Source: Stieleria sedimenti
GTDB taxonomy: Bacteria; Planctomycetota; Planctomycetia; Pirellulales; Pirellulaceae
Assembly: GCF_025060895.1 (NCBI RefSeq)
Contig: NZ_JANZKV010000304.1
Span: forward strand, 8,354 to 59,226
Reading direction: 5' to 3'
DNA: 50,873 nucleotides
A model generated the notes under the pieces. The model was not told the origin of the DNA, ran no database searches, and was given only the letters and a program-made list of their open reading frames with translations. Positions 18,801 through 27,800 of this stretch are shown one piece after another (the first letter of the stretch is position 1; every line of letters begins with the position of its first letter). Both the position numbers and the translations under genes were made by a program.

Positions 18801-21800
18801 CCAAATCGAAGTCGCCGGTTTCCAAGGTTCCGTAACCGCCGCCGGGCAGGTTGTACGACCCTTGGACGCCGTTGCCAACGTCTCCCACGATGGCCGGATT
18901 GCTGCTCAAGTCGGCGTGGAACGCGGTCGTCAGAATGCCGTACTGGGCGTTCACGCCCGGCAGGTACTGCAGGTAGTGCTCGGAGTCGGAATTCTGGTTC
19001 AGGACCCATTGCTCCAGACCGAATTGGTAGCTCACGCCGCCTTCGTCTTGGTCAAAGTTTCGGAAGCTTCCCGGCGTGCCGTAGGCCTCGCTGATGTCAC
19101 CGGGAACCCGAGTGTCATCTTCGGCTTCGTTGATCCCGTGGCCGGCGTCGGTGGCGCGGAGTGTGGTCGGGTGCCAGAGGTTGAAGTCCAGCGGCGAGAA
19201 CGCCAATCCGATCGCGTCGGCGCCAAATCCGTTCAATCCGGAAACGTCCATGATGAAGCTACCGGCGACTCCGGATCCGACGGCGGCTTGCTCGGTGATG
19301 GCGGCGGCGGTCGAGGGCAGGTTCAGCGAGTTGTCGATTTCCAGCAGGGAGAGATCGACGCCGGCGTACTGACCGACAAAGTTCAACAGGACGCCGTTTC
19401 CTGGGGGATTCAAGACGCCGGCGGCCATCACGTCGGCCGGGTTGAACGTCGGCAAATCGATCAGCGCGTCACGGACGCTCAAGATGCCATCGATTCCGGG
19501 GGCGATCGGCACGTCGACCGCAATTCCGGCACGGGTCTCGGTGATCGCGGGTGCCGGAGCGTTGCTCGTCTGCACCGTCGCCACCGCAATCGTGGGCGCC
19601 GTGCCACCGGTCAACGCGTTGTTGAACGTGAACTGGGCGACGTCGGTGCTCGCCAGGGCTCCCGTGAATTCGATGTTAATTGTGCCGCCGGGAAGTGGGC
19701 CCGTTCCCGTGACGATGATGTTGCCGTTGAGTGCCGGAATGGTGTTCAAGGCTGTTGCGATTGCTCCAACAGCCGAATCCCAATTGATCGGAGCCGAGGC
19801 GACGACGCTGGTACCGTCAAAGAAATCAAGCGTGAATGTCCCACCGTTGGGCCCGCCGGTGACGTTGAATTGCTGAATTTCGTTTTGCAGCAGATTTTCC
19901 GTCGCCGCGGGCACCGTGATCAGCGGCACGTTGCTGTCCTGCAGATCACCGGTGAACCGGATGCTCAGCGGCCCAGCCGCCAGGGTCGTTCCGGTGACGA
20001 TCACGTTGCCGGGACCGATCGTGGCAAGGTTCTCCAGTTCCGTTTGGACGTCGCTCGCCGATGCATTCCAAGCCAACGGCAAGGTCGTCGCGCCCAGGAA
20101 ACTCATCACAAAATCGCCGTCGTTGACCCGTGGATCGAGCGAGATTTGCTGAATCTCGTCGCCGACCAATCCGGTGGCGTCCGCGGTCAGCAGTGGCAAG
20201 TCTTTGGCCCCCAGCGCGCCGATGAACTCGACGCTGACCGGGTTGGAAACCGCCAGACCGTTCAATGGGCCGCCGGTGACATCCACGTTGCCCAGCCCAC
20301 CAACGAAGGGCAGTGCTGCGATTGCCGAGCGAATCTGGAAATTCGATGCGTTGTAGGGAATCGGCGCCGTGGTGTCGACGCGAGCCACGTCGGAACCGAA
20401 GGCGTGATTGGCCGGCGACGTTCCGTTGGCTCCACGAATCACCGAGAATTGGGCGCCGGAGTCACCCGGGTTCGGGACCACAGCGGTGACTCGCAAGTCT
20501 TCGCCGCCGATCCGAATGTTGAACCCGCCGAACGACGGGAACGGGGTCGCATCGAGAACGGACAGTGTATCCGAGACGATCAGGACCTGGCTGAAGTTGC
20601 GGTGGTGAGCGGCGGTCGTGCCGTTGTCACCGCGCCGGTCCACCGTCAACTCGTTGGCCAACGTGTCGACCGAGTTGACTTGCAGCTCTTCGTCTTGGAT
20701 GCGAATCGTAAACGGTACCGCTGGAAATGCACTCGCATCAAAGACCGGAATCGTCAACGTCGTGTCGTTGATCGCCGATGACAGGAAACCACTCGCGGGA
20801 AACGACAGGCTGCTGGTGGTCAACGAAGTCACTTTTTCGAACACCGTCGCGGTGTCGGCGTGCGCCGTCGCAAACGTTCCGTTGACACCGCGGGTCACTG
20901 TCAGTGCGTTGCCCGCGGCCGAATCGACGCGCATCTGCTCGCTGCCGATTTGGATATTAAACGGGGTGGCCGGGAAATCGGATGCGTCCTGGACCGTGAT
21001 CAACGTCTGCGTCGCGTCGATATCAAAGGCAGGACTGGTGACAGCACCTTGCTCGACGACCATCGACAACGTGAAGGTCCCGCCGGTGCCGGAACCGGTC
21101 GTGTTGATGGACTGCGTTTCATTCACGCTCAAGTAAGACGGAGCGTCGGCGGCGATCGGATCGGTGGTTTGGCGACCAAACAGGCCCGCGTCGGTCGTCA
21201 AGGTAAAGAAGCCGCCGTCGGGCCCGGCGCCGGTGGTGAGCAATTGCGCCGCACCGCCGGATTCGAAGGCCAGGAATCCGTTTCCGGAGGTGTCAAAGGC
21301 GACGAGTTGGCCGTCGCCGGTGACGGCGAACAGGACGTTCTTGTACGCGCCGCCTTCGACATTTTGAGGTCCGAGGGTGAGACCTTGGAAGTCCAAATTC
21401 GGTACGCCGATCGCGTTGGTCGCATCGACGCGATTGATCACGTCGCCGGTGGACGGATTGATCTCCAAAAACTCGCCGGCGTCGGTGACCCCGTAAAGGT
21501 TTCCGGTGCCGAAGAAATTGGCAAACGACAAACCGGTGACGCGTCCGGCCAGCGGGCCGTTGGCGCCGTCACTGGCCGCGGTCGTCAAGAACGCGGTGGA
21601 GGTGATGGCCGGTGTTCCCGGCGCACCGTTGCCACGGTTGTCCGCGTTGCCGCTGTAGATCACGGCGGTGATCAGTTGGCTGGCGGCCGGGTCGTTGTTG
21701 ATTTCGTCGACGATGGCCTGGGCGGTCGGCGCGGCGGTGATCGGGGGCCCGCCGGTTCCGCCCAGCGTCAACGTGATGGTGTTGCCGGCAACATTGACGA

Positions 21801-24800
21801 CGGCGTTGGTGTTGTTGGGGCGGAACGGATTGATGACCAGATCAAACGCGCCGGCCAGGCCGGCGATCTTGGACTTGATCCGGATCGTGGTCTGCGGCGT
21901 CGCACCGTTGGCCGGAGGCGTGCCGCGAACGGTCAGGTTGTAGGTCTGGTAGCTGACGTCGGACGGTTGAATGTCGCCCTTGACCCCGTAGGTGTTGCGG
22001 GCATTGAAGGTCAAGGTTGCGTCACCATCCTCGGTCGCCAGATACAATTTTGACGAGTTGTCCGATTCACGGACGGCATAGTACACGTCGTAAATCGGTG
22101 TCGGAGCCGCAGCGGGGCCGGTCGTGCCGACACGTCGGAACGTCAGCGCGTCGACTTCGTCGGATGTCGTGAACTGGTCGGCGCGACGGACCCGCGAAAT
22201 GTTGTCCTGGATCTGGTTGGAATACGACGACGTGTTCGGCGTCGGGGTCTGCCCGTTGATGTTGTCGACGCCGACCTGCGTGATGTCGCCGGTTTCCGGA
22301 TCGATGTTGACCAACGCACCAACGCTGGTGGTGTTGTCGTTGAGCCGTTGATAGCCGTACATGCGGCCGTCGGTTCGAATCACCACGTCTTGAACGTCGT
22401 TGACGCCGCCATTGATCCCACCGTCATCGGTGACCCGCGTCAACCAACGCGAGCTTTGGAACGGATCGACGGTGTAGAGGTGATCGCTGTTGCGATTGCT
22501 GTTGTCGTTTTCCGGTTCGTCGGTTGCGACGTAGAGCGCGACGTCTTGAAGCGTGAATGGTCGCACGTTCATGCCGACGCCGGTCAACGTGTTGATGTCG
22601 AACAGCCCCTGTGGCGTCTCCGGCAGGATGTCAATACCGCGCGAGGAATAACCTTGGAATCCGAGGTGATCTTCGACGATTCGGGAAACCGAGTTGACCG
22701 GTTCGAGTCGGACCAGGCCGTTGCCCTGGTTGGCCGGATTGGCTTGAAAGACGCCGGTCAGCGCGGTCGGCAACAGCCGATCGCTCATCACGGCGACATA
22801 GAATTCGCCGCCGGGTGTCAGGTGAATCGGACCGATGTAAGCATCTTTGGTTCCCAGCGATCCACGGCTCAGATCGTCGATGCTGCCGTCGGCAGACGCG
22901 TTGCGATCGTCTTCGACGTTGGACTCTCGCCCGATGAAGACCAGATCACCGTCTTCGTTGAAGACCGCAACGGTGGTGTCGGCGCGGACCGCTTTGTCGG
23001 CATAATCCAAATCCAGCACCACGGCAATCGTGCCGGCGCTGTCGTTGACGCCGGGAATCACTTGGACGCCGGTTTGATCCAACCGGAAGCGGTACCAATC
23101 CGCGTCGGTTTCGCTGGAGATGTTTCCGGAGATCCCCAGTGCCGCGAGATCGGTTTCCAACAGGTTGACGAGTTGTTGGGCCTGATCGAAGGTCTGGTTC
23201 GCGGCATTGGTTTCGCCGGCTTCACCAATCAGCGGGCTGTGGGCGGGCAATCCGCGCACATCGATTCCCGTTTCGGCATTGCGAATGTCGGCGTAACGGA
23301 CCGTCGACCCCGGGAATTCCTGGACCTGGTCGAGCCGGATTTGCAACTGGTACTCGCCTCGGCTTTCACCGCGAAGCTGGGTGACGTCACCGAGCGTCGC
23401 GGGATTGCTGCGGACCCGAACGAAATAGGTGCCGGTCTGACCCGGCGTTCCGGGCAGGGTGTAGCGGAAACCGGGATCGCGGAAATTCTGGGTGTAGTGA
23501 TCGCCGCCGAGCAACGGATTCTTGGTCAGCGTGTCGGCGTTCAGGTTGCCCGGATCGGCATCACCGGAGCGGACCGAGCGTGCGAGCACGGTTCCGGAGG
23601 CGTTGATGATTTCGACGATGGCGTCCAAGTTGGTGTCGGTGCGATCGATGTCCAACCAGACTTCCGTCCCCGCGGTTCCGTTGAAGCTGTAGACATCGAC
23701 GTCGTCCCGGTTGGTGGGGCTGATGTAGCCTTTGACCACAAAACCGAGCCGACGATTTTCGTCACCGCTTTTCTGGTCCGGTGCGATCACGCCCAGGTTT
23801 TGTGCGACGACGACGTTGCTGTTGACATCTCTGCCGTTGGTCAATGGGTTTTCCGCTTCGCGGACGATCGCCACGTTGCGGTCGTTGCTGAATTCATCGA
23901 ACAGCAATCCACGCCACTGGCCGGCCGACCCGGTCGTGGGATTGGCCGAGTTGTTGGTATTGCTGTTGAGCGCACCGCTGGGAGTGAACCCGGCGCCGAC
24001 CGAGTCGTCCGCGATCGAGGTCAGCACCACCGGATGTCCGGGGGTTCCCAGCACATGGATGGTGCCGCCGATGCGATCGATGATCTCCTGCGGGCTTCCG
24101 GTGGCGGTGAAACCGGCCGAGCCGTTGGTCGCTTTGATGACCAGGCTTTCGGAGTTGCTGCTTTGCAGCGTCAACCCGCTGTAGGTGTGGTGATTGCCGA
24201 CGATGACTTCGCCGGCGATCACGTGGACCATGTCGGTGTCTTCCCAGAAGGTCTCGGTCGTCAGCAGTTCGCCGCGGACCTGCATCCCGTTGATCGAGTT
24301 GCCGTCCAGTTCGTTCAGCCGCACCAACGGGCCTTTGTTGTCATCGAACTGGGAGTAGCGATCGATCCGCCCGGTCGAGCGTCCCGAGTCACGCTGCGTG
24401 ACCGAGAGCATCGAATTGGCGTTGATGTTGATCGCCGGTCCGCCGTTGTCGATGATCGTGTTGTCGACGATGATCGGTTGTGCCCCGCGGACGTAAATGG
24501 CTGCATTGGCGTGCGCGCCGCGTCCGTTTCGTAGTCCGCCACCGCCGCCACCGGCGTTGGACTGCAGCGTGCTGTTGGCGATGCGAACGTCCGCCTGGTG
24601 AATTTCGATCGCGTTGAAGGGAGCGGCGTCACCTTCGATCGGTGTCGAACCACCGCCGTAGGCGATCAACGCGTTGTCGATGCTGCCCGAAGTCGATTGG
24701 CCGAAGTACAAACCGCCCCAGTCCCCGGCCGCGGGCGAGGGGCTGCTGGTCGGATCGGAGTCAAAGGTCCCGCTTCCGCCGTAACGATCATCGGCGATGG

Positions 24801-27800
24801 AGGTAAAGATCACCGGGCGATTCAACGTGCCTTCGGCGATCAACGCGCCGGCACCCCGTTCGACTTCGATCCGTGATTGGTCCAGTTTGACGACCACGCC
24901 GGGGTCGACGACCAGGCGGCCGGCCGCACGGGCGACCCGTTGACCTGCGGGGGTCAAAACCGGACCGCCGGCGGCGCCGGAGATGATCAGGTTTTCGCTC
25001 AACACGTGCGGAATGTCGGTGTCATTGAAACGACCCGAGACCGTCAGTTTGTCGATCGTTGACCCGAGTGACGTCTTGACCCGAACGAACAGACCGTTGA
25101 CCGCATTGTCGGCGAGGAAGTTGCCACGGATGTCCGGACCGATCCGATCGTTCGAGTCGTCAAACGCATCGGGGCTGGCCGAGATCGCCGGGCTGTTGGC
25201 ATTGGTGATGCGGTTGAACGAGATCGTCGGTCGCGAGTCGGTCACATAAATCGGCGCGAACGGCAACTCGTTGGCGTCGACAAAGACGTTCCCACCACCG
25301 TTGTCAATGTCGGCGTGATTGACATAGTTCAGATAAATGCCGTTGGCATCCAGGTCCGAATCGCTGCGGAACACGATTCCGCCGAAGTCGCCGGCGGAGG
25401 TGCCCGGCCCGACGCCGTCGGAATCGCCCCCGACGGAGTCATTGTGATAGGAACGGAACAGGACCGATTGCTCGGGAGTTCCCAGGACTTGGATCGACGC
25501 GTTGCTGCGGTCGAGGTTGCCCGACGACGTCCCGGCGTCCAGGTTCGCGCGGCGCATTTTGAACAGGGCGCCGGCTTCGATCATCACGTTGACGCCCTGC
25601 GGCACCAGGAACTCCGCCCCATCATCGAGCGCGTTCCCGGAGGTGTCTTGACCGATCAGGTACGGGCGGTTGTCCAGCGCCGTCGCGATGTCTTGATCGT
25701 CACCGCCGTTGGCCAAAATCCGCACGGGATTCGGGGTGGCGATCAGCGTGGGCGAACCCGCGATGTTCAGGTTGTTGATGCCCGAGAACTGGACGATCCG
25801 CGTCGACACGCTGACGTTGACCGAGGCGTTCAGACGCCCCGCCGTTTTCGCGTTGTTGATCGCCGCTTCGATGGCGGCGGCCACATCGGCTGCGGTGTTG
25901 GCAGCGCCGAGGTCGACCGGATCGGTTCCCAACGTGCCGAAGCGGAACGTCACCACGTTGGTGCCGTCATCGATGACAAAGCGTTCGCCCTCGTTGATCG
26001 AATCGGCTCCATCGAGCGGGACGACGATGCGGTTGCCCGCCTGCCGCAGTGCGACTTGGGCCGTGTCATGGGGACTCGACAGACGCCCGTCGCCTTCCGG
26101 TCCGGGCGTCGTGTCGCTCTGCTTGCCGACATAGATCGTCGTGTCCGGATCGTTGGATTGGAACCAGAACGAGTACACTCCGCCGGGGGTGCCGTCGGCG
26201 TCTCCGTCAAAGGCCGTGCCGTCGGCGTCGAGCAACACGCCGTCCTGTTCGGCCTGGAAGGAAAGTTGTAAATCATAGGCACCATCGGTGGTGCCGCCGA
26301 AACCGGAATCGGGAACGTTCGGGTCGTAGTCGGTGTTACCGGTGCTGGTGATGCCGATCGAGTAGTTGCCCGCTTCGAGTTGCAACTCCAAGAACGAGTC
26401 GGCACCAAAATACTGGTCGTTACGGGCGATCAATTCCCACCGGCCGTCGACTTCCTGGTACAGCGACATCGCGGTATTGAGCAGGCTGGGTGTGGCCAAT
26501 CGCTCCGCGATCGTCTCGGCACGCAATTGTCCCGGTTGGGCCAACGTGAAGCCGTACATGTCGATGTCGGTCGAATTCGGCGGCACGATTCGTTGCAGGT
26601 GCACGACGTCATGATCGCCGGGCAACACGTCGTTGGGGACGCCGCTGCCCATGTTAGAAGGGATGTCATAGGAGTGTCCCAGGCCCAGCGAGTGACCGAT
26701 CTCGTGGAACATCACAGAGGTGTAACCGTCGCCGAAGAATCGGTTGGCTTGGTTGTAGATGGCACCGTTGGCCAGCGCGAAGCTGCCGCTGGCCAACCCC
26801 GCCACACCGTCGTTGGGACCGAGTCCGGGACTGACCGCCCGGAAGTCGCCTTTCCCGATCATCAGCTGATCACCGAAGGGCACGGTGACGGGGGATTCGA
26901 TGAATTCATAGCCCGAGAGCTGCGCGTAGATCTCAAAGATCTCGCGGATGATCTGTTTTTCCTTTTCGGTGATCAGGTTGATGTAGGGATCACCGTTGGT
27001 GTCGACGCCGAGTGTGTCGGGGAAGTAGTAGTTGACCTCGCGAATGGCCGCCGGCACCGTCGGCTGCGTGCCCCGCGCCCCGATGTGGGCTTCACGTTGA
27101 ATTTGGCGGTGTCCCGGTTCGTCTTCGCTGCCGGCCCGTGGCGGAATCGGGATCGATTGCCGACGGATATTGGAGGTGATCCGCAGATCGGCCGATCCGA
27201 GCGTGCCGAGGTCGGTGGCGCTGTCAAACGTCGAGTTGTCGTCGTCGGTCGAAATTGGACTCGCGGTCACCGCGGCGTTGAGCAGGTACGACCCCGTCGA
27301 ACCATCAGCGCTGGTGATTTCAACAAAGTACTCTCCCGAGACCGGGACTGGGAAGCTCAACACGTTGTCCAAGTCCGGTCCGGCGGTGACGTTGTCGAGT
27401 TCGACTTCGGTTCCGCCGGGGAACTGGAGCAAGCGAAGCCGGGTGTTCAGCCCCGCGGCCTGCGGCGAAACCGTAACCGTCAACGTGCTCCCGGCGGAAA
27501 GTTGCAGGCTGTACAGATCGACGTCGGACGCGTTGTCGCTGACGCCGCCGGAGTCACCGAGGAATCCGTTTTGGGCAAACGCGTTGCTGGAATTCAGGCT
27601 GCCGACCTGAATCGCCGTCGCGGGCGTCGAGTTGTCGCCGCCGGACTGACCGATATCAAGCCGATAGTTGCCTTCGGGGATGGCCGACGCAAATTTCAAC
27701 GTGACGCGATTGGCATCCGAATCATAGGTGACCGTTTCGGCGAGCATCGTCGAGTCATCGGCCGAAGTCATCGAGCCCGACGTGTTGACCAGACGATAAT

